Origin: Roseivivax sediminis
Lineage (GTDB): Bacteria; Pseudomonadota; Alphaproteobacteria; Rhodobacterales; Rhodobacteraceae
DNA length: 64,000 nt
Assembly (NCBI RefSeq): GCF_900112685.1
Contig: NZ_FOMS01000002.1
Coordinates: 248,001 to 312,000, forward strand
Direction of reading: 5' to 3'
Every line of letters begins with the position of its first letter. The first letter of the stretch is position 1. Of this stretch, positions 19,239 through 28,175 are shown in pieces. A model generated the notes under the pieces. It was given only the letters and a program-made list of their open reading frames with translations. It ran no database searches and was not told the DNA's origin. The position numbers were made by a program, and so were the translations under genes.

Positions 19239-19255
19239 ACAATTGCAACAATTGT
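19239..19255. promoter_or_regulatory. Operator-like palindrome ACAATTG-N3-CAATTGT
   Basis: A perfect 17-base inverted repeat in an AT-rich island between the DUF1523 stop and the O-antigen ligase-like gene start. The form resembles MarR/OhrR-type operators. The regulated gene, if any, is most likely the minus-strand polysaccharide operon starting at 19063. Confidence 0.4.
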
Positions 19256-19265
19256 GGCGCGGGCG

Positions 19266-19907
19266 TCAGCCCTTTCCGCCGCCCCCGAACCAGCGCGCGA
19301 TACGCCGGCGGCGGCGCGACCAGCGGTTTCCTGCGCTGTCGAAGCTCTCGCCCACGTCTTCGAGCACCGGGTCGATGCGGTTGCGGCGGAAGCGCAGCAC
19401 GCGCACCGTGATCGCCCAGGCGATGGCCACGAGCAGCACGAGGATGACGATGGCCGTCCACGGCACGATCGTCACGTCCGGCCCCTCGACGGCGCGGATG
19501 GACAGCGCGTTGGGGAAGATCGACAGGAATTCCAGCCGCCAGCCGTAATGTTTGATCGCCACCCATTGCGGCGACTCCGAGTTCGAGCGGAAATCGACGG
19601 CGATGGCCTGCAGGTTGGAGCTGTCGAACTTGAAGTAGGGCGGCCAGCCCCAGCCGGTATCCTCGTTGCGGTAGACCATGACGTCGCCGTCGCCCTGGCG
19701 CGTCTGGATGAAGAACACGTCGCGGTTGCCCGGCGTCGTGTCGCTGCCGTCGGCGCCGGTCCAGAACATCCGGTTGGCGCCGAAATCGACGCGCTTTTCA
19801 TAGGTGTCGGTGATCCGCGCGACGTCGTTCTGCGGCAGCGTGTAGTGCAGAAAGCCCAGCACCACCGCCCAGAAGACCACGATCGCCGTCCACTTCACGT
19901 ATTGCAT
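19266..19907 (-). CDS. DUF1523 family membrane protein
   Basis: A 213-residue protein with a transmembrane helix near each end: about 5-22 (KWTAIVVFWAVVLGFLHYTL) and about 143-165 (VPWTAIVILVLLVAIAWAIT). A soluble middle domain follows the first helix with DVARITDTYEKRVDFGANRM, the family signature as I recall it. The tail is basic and Gly-rich. DUF1523 proteins are common in Rhodobacterales and have no known function. The start MQYVKW is chosen over an upstream in-frame ATG because the extra 32 residues are Arg/Gly/Ala-rich and the family begins at this helix. It is divergent from ohr. Confidence 0.8.
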   Translation of the reverse strand: MQYVKWTAIVVFWAVVLGFLHYTLPQNDVARITDTYEKRVDFGANRMFWTGADGSDTTPGNRDVFFIQTRQGDGDVMVYRNEDTGWGWPPYFKFDSSNLQAIAVDFRSNSESPQWVAIKHYGWRLEFLSIFPNALSIRAVEGPDVTIVPWTAIVILVLLVAIAWAITVRVLRFRRNRIDPVLEDVGESFDSAGNRWSRRRRRIARWFGGGGKG

Positions 19908-20179
19908 CGCCGCCTCCCTGCCGCTTCGTGCGCGCCCTCCGGATAGTGCAGTTGGCGGCCCGCGGAAAGCCCTAGCCCCGGCCCGTGGCCTCGATCCGCG
20001 CAACCAGGTTGCGCAGCCTTGCCCGCAATTCGATGCACAGCGACGTTTCCGGCGCGGAAGTTCGTTGCGGAACGCTCATTGCGGCCAGGTGGGACGGCGG
20101 CGGGCGGGCAATGCTTGAAGGGGCTGCTGGCCGGCATACGTGGCGAGCGCAGATACTGCGCAAACGCGAAGGAGGCATC

Positions 20180-20605
20180 ATGCCCACCAAAATCGTCTAT
20201 TCAATCAGCGCCACTGCCCATGGCGGCGGCCGCGACGGCCAGGCCAAGACCGAGGACGGCGCCATCGACCTGAAGATGCGCCCGCCGAAGGAGATGGGCG
20301 GCTCGGGCGACGGTGCGAACCCCGAGCAGCTTTTCGCGACCGGCTACGCGGCCTGCTTTCTCGGCGCGATGCGCCACTATGCCGGCCAGAAGAAAGTCGA
20401 GATCCCGGACGACGCGTCGGTGACCGCCGAGGTCGGCATCGGCCCGCGCGAGGACACCGGGTTCGGCCTGTCGGTGTCGATCAAGGTGTCTCTGCCGGGC
20501 ATGGACCGCGCGACCGCCGAGGACATCGTCGCCGGCGGCCACGAGGTCTGCCCCTACTCGAATGCGCTGACCAAGGGCGTGTCGGTGACCCCCGAACTGG
20601 CGTAA
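20180..20605 (+). CDS. ohr: Organic hydroperoxide resistance protein Ohr
   Basis: Thiol peroxidase of the OsmC/Ohr fold that reduces organic and fatty acid hydroperoxides using lipoylated partners. The 141 residues contain both reactive cysteines in their family contexts: GYAACFLGAMRHYA (about residue 60) and EVCPYSNALTKG (about residue 125). The catalytic Arg region (AIDLKMRPPKEMGG) is also present. The start has a strong AAGGAGG. No ohrR regulator gene is adjacent, although ohr is often paired with one. The gene stands alone between divergent DUF1523 and a downstream secreted protein. Confidence 0.95.
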   Translation: MPTKIVYSISATAHGGGRDGQAKTEDGAIDLKMRPPKEMGGSGDGANPEQLFATGYAACFLGAMRHYAGQKKVEIPDDASVTAEVGIGPREDTGFGLSVSIKVSLPGMDRATAEDIVAGGHEVCPYSNALTKGVSVTPELA

Positions 20606-20702
20606 GCCACCCCCGCGCGGCTCCGGTATACCCGACTTGCAGGGGCCGCGCGCTTTCGTGACACTCCCCTCGAAACGCCAATTCGAGAAAGGGATTTCCA
20701 CG

Positions 20703-21260
20703 ATGTTTCACCGTTTTGCCTGCGCCGCCGCGCTGACGCTTCTTCCCGTCACCGCCTTTGCCGACGAGATATCCGAGGCGCTGACCGCCGCTCAGGATGC
20801 CTATACCGACGGCGATATCCAGTTCGCGCTAGACGAGCTCGACTTCGCGCGCCAGCGGCTGATGGAGAAGAAGACCGACGCGCTCGGCGGCCATCTGCCC
20901 GAGGCGCCCGAGGGCTGGACCCGCGAGGTAGACACGGAGATGAATTCCGGCCTCGCCATGATGGGCGGCGGCGTCGGCGCGAAGGCGAGCTATACCGACG
21001 CGGACGGCGAGAGTTTCACGGTCACGCTGATGGCTGACAACCCGATGGTCGCCAGCATGTCGGCGATGATCTCCAACGCCGCGGCGATGGGCATGCGCGT
21101 CGAACGGATCGGCCGCCAGCGCTTTGCCACACAGGACGATCAGGCCATGGCGCTGATCGGCAACCGCATCCTGGTGCAGGCCGAGGGGGCGGAGCCGTCG
21201 GTGATGATGCCGGTGCTGGAAGCCATGGACTTCGCCGCGCTCGGCAACTTCGGCCAGTAG
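20703..21260 (+). CDS. Small secreted protein of unknown function
   Basis: A 185-residue protein with a clear Sec signal peptide (MFHRFACAAALTLLPVTAFA, cleavage after TAFA). The mature part starts with a helical segment (ALTAAQDAYTDGDIQFALDE, TPR-like in tone). A compact domain follows with EAPEGWTREVDTE, a Met/Gly-rich stretch and YTDADGESFTVTLMADNPM, ending in MPVLEAMDFAALGNFGQ. I do not recognise a named family. The start with AAAGGG nearby is preferred to an upstream in-frame ATG because it places the signal peptide at the N-terminus. It may be cotranscribed with the following HD gene, 38 bp away. Confidence 0.75.
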   Translation: MFHRFACAAALTLLPVTAFADEISEALTAAQDAYTDGDIQFALDELDFARQRLMEKKTDALGGHLPEAPEGWTREVDTEMNSGLAMMGGGVGAKASYTDADGESFTVTLMADNPMVASMSAMISNAAAMGMRVERIGRQRFATQDDQAMALIGNRILVQAEGAEPSVMMPVLEAMDFAALGNFGQ

Positions 21261-21298
21261 CGCTTGTGCCGCTCCGCCCCTCTGCTAGCGATGGCGTC

Positions 21299-21871
21299 AT
21301 GGACACCGCGACCGACAGGCTGACCGGCATCGTCGCCTTTCTGCAGGGGGCGGAGCGGCTGAAGGACACGCTGCGCAGCGGCCATACCGGCCAGGGGCGC
21401 CGTGAAAGCGTGGCGGAGCATTCGTGGCGGCTGTGCCTTTTCGCGATGCTGCTGGAGCGGGACACGGATGTCGACCTGCTGAAACTCCTGAAACTCTGCG
21501 TGATCCACGATCTGGGCGAGGCGATCTCGGGCGATGTGCCGGCGACTGATCAGTGCGCAGGAGATGGTCGCGAAGCGCGGGAGCGGGCGGATTTCCTCAC
21601 GCTCTGCGCGCCGCTGCCCGAGGATCTGCGCACCGAGATGGCCGCGCTCTGGGACGAATATGCCGGGGCGGCGAGTCCCGAGGCGCGGATGGCCAAGGGC
21701 CTCGACAAGATCGAGACGATCCTGCAGCACGTCGCCGGAAGCAATCCGGACGATTTCGACTACGCCTTCAACCTCGATTACGGCCGCGCGCGGACGGAGG
21801 CCGATCCGATCCTGAAAGCGCTGCGCGAACTGGCGGACAGGGCGACGCGGGCGCGGATGGACGGCGGCTAG
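21299..21871 (+). CDS. HD-domain hydrolase, YfbR/HDDC2-like
   Basis: A 190-residue protein with a typical HD arrangement: ESVAEHSWRLCLFA (first metal His), KLCVIHDLGEAISGDVPATD (HD pair and the family-typical EAISGDVP block), and KGLDKIETILQH carrying the later Asp. This matches the YfbR/HDDC2 group of 5'-deoxynucleotidases, which act on dNMPs; the substrate is inferred from the family. The start is the ATG at 21299, as the eleven residues before it are not conserved in type. Its stop overlaps the stop of the convergent flippase-like gene through a shared CTAG. Confidence 0.85.
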   Translation: MDTATDRLTGIVAFLQGAERLKDTLRSGHTGQGRRESVAEHSWRLCLFAMLLERDTDVDLLKLLKLCVIHDLGEAISGDVPATDQCAGDGREARERADFLTLCAPLPEDLRTEMAALWDEYAGAASPEARMAKGLDKIETILQHVAGSNPDDFDYAFNLDYGRARTEADPILKALRELADRATRARMDGG

Positions 21872-22839
21872 GTCTTCTTGGCGTGGCCCGCCGGCGCGTG
21901 CGGCCGGCGGTGCGACCGGCGCATCAGGATCGGCACGAGGCCGGGCAGCACTGCCGCGATGAAGGTCAGCCCGAAGGCGATGGAGGCGGCGAGCCCGGCC
22001 GAGCTTGCGAAGCCGGCCACCGGGAACAGCGTCGCCGCCGCGCCTTCGCGCAGGCCCCAGCCCGAGATCGACACCGGGATCAGCATGGTCAGCAGGATCG
22101 GCGGCACGATGGCGCAGATCGCCACGAGCGGCAGTTCGGTCCCCGTGGCGCGGGCGCAGAGGGCAAAGGCGCCGAGGCTTGCCACGGTCGTCCCGATGCT
22201 CAGAACGATCTGCCAGGGCAGCACCCGACGCGCCAGGAGCGAGGCGGAGATCGCGTACCACAGATCGTCGAGCGCGCGTTTCTGCGGCCCCGGCAGAAGC
22301 CAGGTCAGCCAGAACACGAAGGGCACGCAGGCCCCGCCGATCATGATCGGCACCAGCGCGGAGCGCAGCCAGAACGGCCACTGGAACCCGCCGGGCAGCG
22401 CGAAAGTGATGAGGAAGGTCGCGCACATCGTCGTGAAGATCAGCGCCTGCCCGCCGAGCCGTTCGAACACCACCGCCTGACTGGCGCGCAGCAGCCCGGC
22501 ATGGTGCCGCGCCCGCACCGCGCGGCCGGCATCGCCGACCATGCCGCCGGGCAGCGACTGGTTCACCAGTTGCGCAAGGTAGTATTCCGAGATCGCCTTG
22601 CCGATCGAGAAGCGCTGGCCGAGCTGTCCGGCGGTGATCTTCCAGCGCAGCGCCGACAGGATCGTCTGCGCCCCGAGCGCCAGCCACGCGGCCAGAAGCC
22701 AGCGCAGGTCGGCGCCCGACAGGATGCGCAGCGCTTCCTGCCCGTCGACGGCATGCCACAGCACGGCGAGCAGGGACAGGCTCACCGCGATCTGCAACAT
22801 TCTCATCTGGGTACGCGACAGGCGCGCCTGCCATGCCAT
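21868..22839 (-). CDS. Flippase-like (YbhN/AglD, LPG-synthase TM domain) membrane protein
   Basis: A 323-residue polytopic protein with about eight helices and no soluble synthase domain. Diagnostic segments are LRWLLAAWLALGAQTILSAL, then LAQLVNQSLPGGMVGDAGRA (the conserved N-x6-G-x2-GD motif of this family), and PVSISGWGLREGAAATLF near the C-terminus. Members are integral membrane proteins proposed to move lipid-linked molecules across membranes. Two starts are possible; I use the ATG at 22839, which has TGAGG at good spacing, over 22854. It is divergent from opgH, and a link with glucan synthesis is possible but not shown. Its 3' end meets the HD gene in an overlapping CTAG. Confidence 0.85.
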   Translation of the reverse strand: MAWQARLSRTQMRMLQIAVSLSLLAVLWHAVDGQEALRILSGADLRWLLAAWLALGAQTILSALRWKITAGQLGQRFSIGKAISEYYLAQLVNQSLPGGMVGDAGRAVRARHHAGLLRASQAVVFERLGGQALIFTTMCATFLITFALPGGFQWPFWLRSALVPIMIGGACVPFVFWLTWLLPGPQKRALDDLWYAISASLLARRVLPWQIVLSIGTTVASLGAFALCARATGTELPLVAICAIVPPILLTMLIPVSISGWGLREGAAATLFPVAGFASSAGLAASIAFGLTFIAAVLPGLVPILMRRSHRRPHAPAGHAKKT

Positions 22840-23154
22840 GTATCGGGACCTCATATTCCGCCGTCGCCGGGCCCGTGGCCCCCGATCCCGCAAGAGGGAT
22901 CCGCCCGGACGCACTGCGCATATGGGCCTCAATGCGACCCGAGGCAACGAAATTGCGGACGCCTCGCAGCCGGGTGATGCGTTCGCGCCGCGCCCGTTGA
23001 AGCGGCACATTGCCCGCGTGTGGCGGATTCTCGCGCAAGTCGCGCCTCGTCCTCGGCGAAGAATGGCGGGTGCCGAAACCCGTAGAGAACCAAAACGGCC
23101 GTGCTGCATTGCAGAGGGGATGTCTGTTCTACGGAAACACGCAAGGGGTGCATC
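22840..23154. other. Divergent intergenic region between the flippase-like gene and opgH
   Basis: About 315 bases without a credible gene. Short open frames here have neither family-like sequence nor ribosome sites. The AAGGGG ribosome site of opgH is at its right end. It must hold promoters for both divergent genes, but I could not pick a convincing -35/-10 pair. Confidence 0.5.
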
Positions 23155-24768
23155 GTGACCGTTCACATTCCCAACAGCCGCTTCGACGCGGCCATCGCTC
23201 CTCACCCGGGTCCGGCCGAACCGGCCCGGCCGGATCGTCGGCCGCTTCTGGCGGTCATGGCGCTGACGGCCGTCCTGACCGCCGCGGTGATGGCGGGATA
23301 CGTCCTGACAATAGGGGCGTGGGGCTTCTGGTCGGTTCTGGCGATGGCCCTCATTACCCTTACGACGACGACGCTCGCCCTTGGCGCCTCGACGGCGGTT
23401 GTCGGGCTGATCTTTCCCGCCCCTCCGGCACCCAAGCCGATGCCCGATTGGCAGCCGGCGACCCAGACGGCGATCCTGCTGACGCTGTGCGGCGAGGAAC
23501 CGCGCGGCCCGGCGAAGATGCTGGCGGAACTGGCCGACGACCTGGCGCAGCGCGGGCTCGACCGGCACACGCGGATCTTCGTGATCTCCGACACCCGTGA
23601 CGACAAGGCGGAGCGCGAGGCGACCGCACTGGCACCCCTGATCGGCGCCGGCCGCATCACCTATCGCCGCCGCGAGGAGAACGTGGGCCGCAAGCCGGGC
23701 AATATCGGCGACTGGCTGCACCGCTGGGGGCCGGATTTCGACTTCATGCTCGTGCTCGACGCAGACAGCCGGATGAGCGCGCGGCGCATCCGCCATCTGA
23801 TCCACCGGATGGAACGCTCGCCCTCCACTGGCCTTCTGCAATCGGGCATGCGGCTCCTGCCGGCCGAGACGCGCTTCGGCCAGCTTCAGCGCAGCGCGCA
23901 GCGGATCATGGGCCCGACCTTCCTCGAAGGCTTTTCCGCCTGGACCGGTGACGCGGGCAATTACTGGGGGCACAATGCGCTGATCCGCGTGCGCGCCTTC
24001 CGCGACGCGGTTCCGCTGCCCAAGCTGCCGGGCGCCGCGCCCTTCGGCGGCGACGTGCTCAGCCACGATTTCGTGGAAGCGGCGTGGATGCGCCGCGCCG
24101 GCTGGCGGATCGAGATCGACGCCGACACCCGCGCGTCGGCCGAGGACGGCCCGCAGACGCTGTCGGAATATCACAAGCGCGACCGCCGCTGGTGCCAGGG
24201 CAACCTGCAGCACCTGCGCCTGATCACCGCACCGGGTCTGCACCCGCTGTCGCGGCTTCACATGGCGGTGGGCGTCATGGGCTTCCTGTCCGCGCCGCTG
24301 TGGCTGGCCACGCTGCTGCTGCTGGCGACGGGCGCGGTGCCGCTGGCGACGGGCTGGATGCTCCTGGCGGTCGCGACACTGCTGATCACCCCGAAGATTT
24401 GCGGCGTGTCGCGCATCATCCGCCAGGCCAAGGGGCTGCGCGCCAAGGGCGTGGTCCTGCGCGCCGCGCTGCTGGAGACGGTGCTGTCCTCGATCCTCGC
24501 CCCGATCGTCATGGTGCATCACGTGATCGACGTCGCCGCGGTAGTGTCGGGCCGCGATTGCGGCTGGAAGAAGAGCGGCGGCACCGGCATTTCCTTGCCG
24601 ACCGGCGGGGTCGAAGCGCTGGCGGGCGCGGCGATCCTCGCTATCGTGGCGACCGTCAACCCGGCGGCCATGGCCTGGGTCCTGCCCGTGGCACTGCCGC
24701 TGATCTTCGCACCGCTGTTCATCCGGTTCATGGAGTCGCCTTGTAAATGCATCGCCGCACGTTCGTGA
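23155..24768 (+). CDS. opgH: Osmoregulated periplasmic glucan glucosyltransferase OpgH (MdoH)
   Basis: Inner-membrane GT2 processive glucosyltransferase that uses UDP-glucose to make the linear backbone of periplasmic glucans. The 537-residue protein has two N-terminal helices (about 35-85), then the GT2 domain: ILLTLCGEEPRGPAKMLAEL, the DxD-type MLVLDADSRM, catalytic HDFVEAAWMRRAGWR, and the Q-x2-RW-type KRDRRWCQGNLQHLRLI. Several C-terminal helices follow. It is shorter than E. coli OpgH (about 850 residues), which has long N- and C-terminal extensions; short forms are normal in this group. The start is GTG with AAGGGG seven bases upstream; an upstream in-frame GTG would add 18 non-conserved residues. 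It overlaps opgG by 22 bases. Confidence 0.92.
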   Translation: MTVHIPNSRFDAAIAPHPGPAEPARPDRRPLLAVMALTAVLTAAVMAGYVLTIGAWGFWSVLAMALITLTTTTLALGASTAVVGLIFPAPPAPKPMPDWQPATQTAILLTLCGEEPRGPAKMLAELADDLAQRGLDRHTRIFVISDTRDDKAEREATALAPLIGAGRITYRRREENVGRKPGNIGDWLHRWGPDFDFMLVLDADSRMSARRIRHLIHRMERSPSTGLLQSGMRLLPAETRFGQLQRSAQRIMGPTFLEGFSAWTGDAGNYWGHNALIRVRAFRDAVPLPKLPGAAPFGGDVLSHDFVEAAWMRRAGWRIEIDADTRASAEDGPQTLSEYHKRDRRWCQGNLQHLRLITAPGLHPLSRLHMAVGVMGFLSAPLWLATLLLLATGAVPLATGWMLLAVATLLITPKICGVSRIIRQAKGLRAKGVVLRAALLETVLSSILAPIVMVHHVIDVAAVVSGRDCGWKKSGGTGISLPTGGVEALAGAAILAIVATVNPAAMAWVLPVALPLIFAPLFIRFMESPCKCIAARS

Positions 24769-26261
24769 CGACCAGCCTCGGCGCCCTCGGCGCCGGGGCG
24801 CTTTCGCCCCTCACCGCATCAGCCCAAGACCGGGCCCCGTCGCTTCTGGACATGGCGCGCGACATGGCAGGCAAACCCTACGAGGCGCCGCAGGGAGAGC
24901 TGTCGGCGCCCTTCGCGGATCTCGACTACGATGCCTACCGCGCGATCCGGCCGCTGCCGGGGCAGGCGGCCTTCCTGCCGCTCGGCGACCGCTACGCCGT
25001 CGATCTGCTGCCGCCGGGCCTCTACTTTCCCGATCCGATCAAGATCGAGTTCGTGCGCCGCGGCGGCGTCGTGGAGACTCTGCCGTTCTCGCCCGACCTG
25101 TTTTCCTACGACCCGGCCTATTTCGACTCGATCCCGGAGGAGAGCCCCGGCGCCGGGTTCACCGGCCTGCGCCTGCGCACCAATCTCAACAAGCCCGACG
25201 TGCAGGACGAGTTCTTCGTCATGCAGGGCGGCACCTATTTCCGCGCCATCGGCCGCGACATGACCTACGGGCTGTCGACCCGGGCCATCGCGCTCGGCAC
25301 CGGCGAGGCGGAACCCGAGGAGTTCCCGCGCTTCACCATCGTGCGCCTGCACACCCCCGCCGAGGACGGGATCGTGCGCTTCGAGGCGCTGATCGACAGC
25401 GCCTCGCTGACCGGGTACATGGACCTTTACGCCAATGCTGGCGACCAGACCCGGACACGGGTGCAGGTCACGGTGTTTCCGCGCAAGACGATCCCCAATG
25501 CCGGCTTCGCGGCGCTCACCTCCATGTACCTCAAGGGGCCGATGCGCGCCGCCGTGTCCGACGATTTCCGGCCGCGGGTGCACGACACCGACGTGCTGAT
25601 GATCGAGAACGGCGCCGGAGAGGCTCTGTGGCGGCCGATCTCCAACCCCGCCGCGATCCAGACCTCGGCCTTCTCGGACGAGATGCCCAAGGCCTTCGGC
25701 CTTTACCAGACCGATCGCGACTTCGACGATTTCGAGGATGCCGAGGCGTTCTATCACAAGCGGCCCTCGGCCCGGATCGAGCCGCGCGGCGATTGGGGGC
25801 CGGGCGAGGTGCAGCTGGTGGAGCTGCCCACCGACACGGAGTTCATGGACAACATCGTGTCGTACTGGCGCCCTGCCGAGCCGCTGGAGCCGGGGCGGTC
25901 CTATACCTACGACTACGATGTCGTCTGGACGGTGGCGCCGCCGCCGCAGGATTTCCCGGTGCGCATCGGTCAGAGCAGGTCGGGCCGCAAGCATGACGAG
26001 CCCGGCACACGGATCTTCGTGATCGACCTCAGGGGCGATCCGCGCGGGCTGATGCCCGAGCTTATCGCCAATGCGGGCGAGACCACCGAGGTGGTGATCC
26101 ACCCGCTTCCGGACGGGCAGCAGCACCGGGTGACCTTCAATCTCAAGCCCGGCGATGCCGACGCGGTGGAGCTGCGCCTGGCGCTGCGCGACCGCGAGGG
26201 CAATCTCGCCGCGCCGATCTGGCTGCATCGCTGGACCCGCGCGCGCGACGGGCAGGTCTGA
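24747..26261 (+). CDS. opgG: Periplasmic glucan biosynthesis protein OpgG/OpgD (MdoG)
   Basis: Periplasmic protein that acts on the nascent glucan chain to set branching and length. The 504-residue protein begins with a twin-arginine-type leader (MHRRTFVTTSLGALGAGALS), suggesting Tat export, more like OpgD than OpgG in E. coli. Conserved blocks include RGGVVETLPFSPDLFSYDPA, the GLYQTDRDFDDFEDAEAFYH segment, PRGDWGPGEVQLVELPTD and IVSYWRPAEPLEPG. Reading starts inside opgH, so the two are translationally linked. The downstream CDP-alcohol phosphatidyltransferase is 97 bp away, possibly in the same unit. Confidence 0.94.
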   Translation: MHRRTFVTTSLGALGAGALSPLTASAQDRAPSLLDMARDMAGKPYEAPQGELSAPFADLDYDAYRAIRPLPGQAAFLPLGDRYAVDLLPPGLYFPDPIKIEFVRRGGVVETLPFSPDLFSYDPAYFDSIPEESPGAGFTGLRLRTNLNKPDVQDEFFVMQGGTYFRAIGRDMTYGLSTRAIALGTGEAEPEEFPRFTIVRLHTPAEDGIVRFEALIDSASLTGYMDLYANAGDQTRTRVQVTVFPRKTIPNAGFAALTSMYLKGPMRAAVSDDFRPRVHDTDVLMIENGAGEALWRPISNPAAIQTSAFSDEMPKAFGLYQTDRDFDDFEDAEAFYHKRPSARIEPRGDWGPGEVQLVELPTDTEFMDNIVSYWRPAEPLEPGRSYTYDYDVVWTVAPPPQDFPVRIGQSRSGRKHDEPGTRIFVIDLRGDPRGLMPELIANAGETTEVVIHPLPDGQQHRVTFNLKPGDADAVELRLALRDREGNLAAPIWLHRWTRARDGQV

Positions 26262-26358
26262 GGCCGCTGACACCTGCGTCACGTTCGCGTGGGACCGATT
26301 GCCGCGGTGGGCGGCGCGTGCTTCGTATCGGGCGACCCAACCCGGAGCCCGCCGCCCC

Positions 26359-26973
26359 ATGCTCGATGCCCGTGCCCGCCGCCTGATCGACCCGCCGCTG
26401 AACGCGGTGGGACGTGTGCTGGCCGGCCGGGGCATAACGCCGAACGCCGTGACGCTGGCGGGCCTCGCGCTCGGGCTCGCCGCCGCGGCGCTGATCGCGC
26501 TCGGCGTCTTCGCCGCGGCTCTTACCCTGCTCCTGGTGTCGCGGCTGGCCGACGGGCTCGACGGGGCCGTGGCGCGGGCCTCGCGCGGCAGCGATTACGG
26601 CGGCTATCTCGACATCACGAGCGACTTTCTCTTCTACGGCGCGGTGCCGTTCGGCTTCGTGCTATTCGATCCCGCCGCCAACGGGCTGGCCGGGGCGTTC
26701 CTGCTGTGGTCCTTCTACTTCAACGGGGCGAGCTTTCTGGGCTACGCGATCCTGGCCGAGAAGAAGCACATGCAGACCGCCGCGCAGGGCGTGAAGTCGC
26801 TCTATTATTCCAACGGTCTGCTGGAAGGGACGGAGACGATCCTGTTCTTCGTGCTGCTGTGCCTGCTGCCGGGCCACTTCGTGCCGTTGGCCTGGGCCTT
26901 CGGGGCGCTATGCTTCGCTTCCGGCGCGCTGCGGCTTTACGGGGCGCATGCCGTGTTTCACCTCAAGGAGTGA
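26359..26973 (+). CDS. ynjF: CDP-alcohol phosphatidyltransferase family membrane protein (YnjF-like)
   Basis: A 204-residue inner-membrane enzyme with about six helices. The catalytic CDP-alcohol motif D-x2-DG-x2-AR-x8-G-x3-D-x3-D is complete in ADGLDGAVARASRGSDYGGY continuing to LDITSD, so it should be active. The phospholipid or alcohol substrate cannot be assigned. In E. coli ynjF belongs to the same locus as the ynjBCD ABC transporter; here the gene ends two bases before ynjB, so the association is conserved although the order differs. It also follows opgHG, which raises the possibility of a role in lipid turnover linked to glucan modification (inference). The chosen ATG places the first conserved helix normally. 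Confidence 0.85.
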   Translation: MLDARARRLIDPPLNAVGRVLAGRGITPNAVTLAGLALGLAAAALIALGVFAAALTLLLVSRLADGLDGAVARASRGSDYGGYLDITSDFLFYGAVPFGFVLFDPAANGLAGAFLLWSFYFNGASFLGYAILAEKKHMQTAAQGVKSLYYSNGLLEGTETILFFVLLCLLPGHFVPLAWAFGALCFASGALRLYGAHAVFHLKE

Positions 26974-26975
26974 CC

Positions 26976-28172
26976 ATGATCCGATCCGTCCTGCCGGCCC
27001 TCTTGCTCGCCGCGCCCGCCTTCGCCCAGACCGATCCTGCCGACTGGGACGCCGTGACCGAGGCGGCAGAGGGTCAGACGGTCTACTGGCACGCCTGGGG
27101 CGGATCGACCGCCACCAACGACTTCATCGCCTGGGTGGGCGAGCGGGTGGAGGGCGAGTACGGCGTAACGCTCGAACACGTGAAGCTGGCCGATACCGCC
27201 GATGCCGTGACCCGCGTCCTGTCCGAAAAACAGGCGGGCGAGGACGAGGACGGCGCGGTGGATCTGATCTGGATCAACGGCCCGAACTTCGCCTCGATGA
27301 AGGCGGAGGATCTGCTTTACGGCCCGTTCGCGGAAGAGCTGCCGAATTGGGAGCATGTCGATGTGGACGGCAAGACGGTAGAGACCGATTTCACTGTCCC
27401 GACCGAGGGGTACGAGGCACCCTGGGCGATGGCGCAGGTGGTGTTCATGCACGACACCGACGATCTGCCCGACCCGCTGCCCTCGGCCGAAGCGATCCTC
27501 GACTGGGCGGAGGCCAATCCGGGCCGGTTCACCTATCCGCAGCCGCCCGATTTCCTTGGAACAACGTTCCTCAAGCAGACGCTGATCGAGCTGACGGACG
27601 ACAACAAGACTCTGATGCAGCCCGCCGATGAGGCCGATTTCGACGCGGTGGTGCAGCCGCTCTGGGACTACCTCGACGCGCTGACGCCGAACCTCTGGCG
27701 CGGCGGGCGGGCCTATCCGCAATCGGGGCCGGACCAGCTTCGGCTGATGGCCGACGACGAGATCGACCTGGCGATCTCCTTCAGCCCCGGCGAGGCGTCG
27801 ACCGCGATCGCCGATCTGCGCCTGCCCGACAGCGTGCGCACCTTCGTGCTGGAGGACGGCACGCTGGGCAATGCCAGCTTCGTGGCGATCCCCTACAATT
27901 CGGGGTCGAAGGAGGGCGCGATGGTCGTGGCGAACTTCCTGATGTCGCCCGAGGCGCAGGTGAAGGCGCAGGATCCCGACGTGCTGGGCTACGGCACGGT
28001 GCTGGACGTGGAGGACCTGCCGCAGGAATGGCGCGAGGCATTCGATGCGCTCGACCTCGGGGTCGCGACGCTATCCCCCGAAGAGCTCGGCGAGGTGCAG
28101 CCGGAGCCGCATCCGTCCTGGATGACGCGCATTGCCGACACCTGGGCGGAGCGCTACGGCGCCGGCCAGTAA
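26976..28172 (+). CDS. ynjB: YnjB-type ABC transporter substrate-binding protein
   Basis: A 398-residue periplasmic binding protein with a short Sec signal (MIRSVLPALLLAAPAFA). The start of the mature domain, GQTVYWHAWGGSTATNDFIA, and the segments DLIWINGPNFASMK and GYEAPWAMAQVVFMHD, are characteristic of the YnjB family, a branch near thiamine and iron binding proteins. The ligand is unknown, including in E. coli. It starts two bases after the ynjF stop and is followed after three bases by the permease, so the genes are surely cotranscribed. Confidence 0.9.
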   Translation: MIRSVLPALLLAAPAFAQTDPADWDAVTEAAEGQTVYWHAWGGSTATNDFIAWVGERVEGEYGVTLEHVKLADTADAVTRVLSEKQAGEDEDGAVDLIWINGPNFASMKAEDLLYGPFAEELPNWEHVDVDGKTVETDFTVPTEGYEAPWAMAQVVFMHDTDDLPDPLPSAEAILDWAEANPGRFTYPQPPDFLGTTFLKQTLIELTDDNKTLMQPADEADFDAVVQPLWDYLDALTPNLWRGGRAYPQSGPDQLRLMADDEIDLAISFSPGEASTAIADLRLPDSVRTFVLEDGTLGNASFVAIPYNSGSKEGAMVVANFLMSPEAQVKAQDPDVLGYGTVLDVEDLPQEWREAFDALDLGVATLSPEELGEVQPEPHPSWMTRIADTWAERYGAGQ

Positions 28173-28175
28173 GGC

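Noticed and set aside
19972-20079. Possible 35-codon gene on the minus strand between DUF1523 and ohr
   Set aside because: The translation has a plausible helix but no ribosome site and no known relatives; too short to support.
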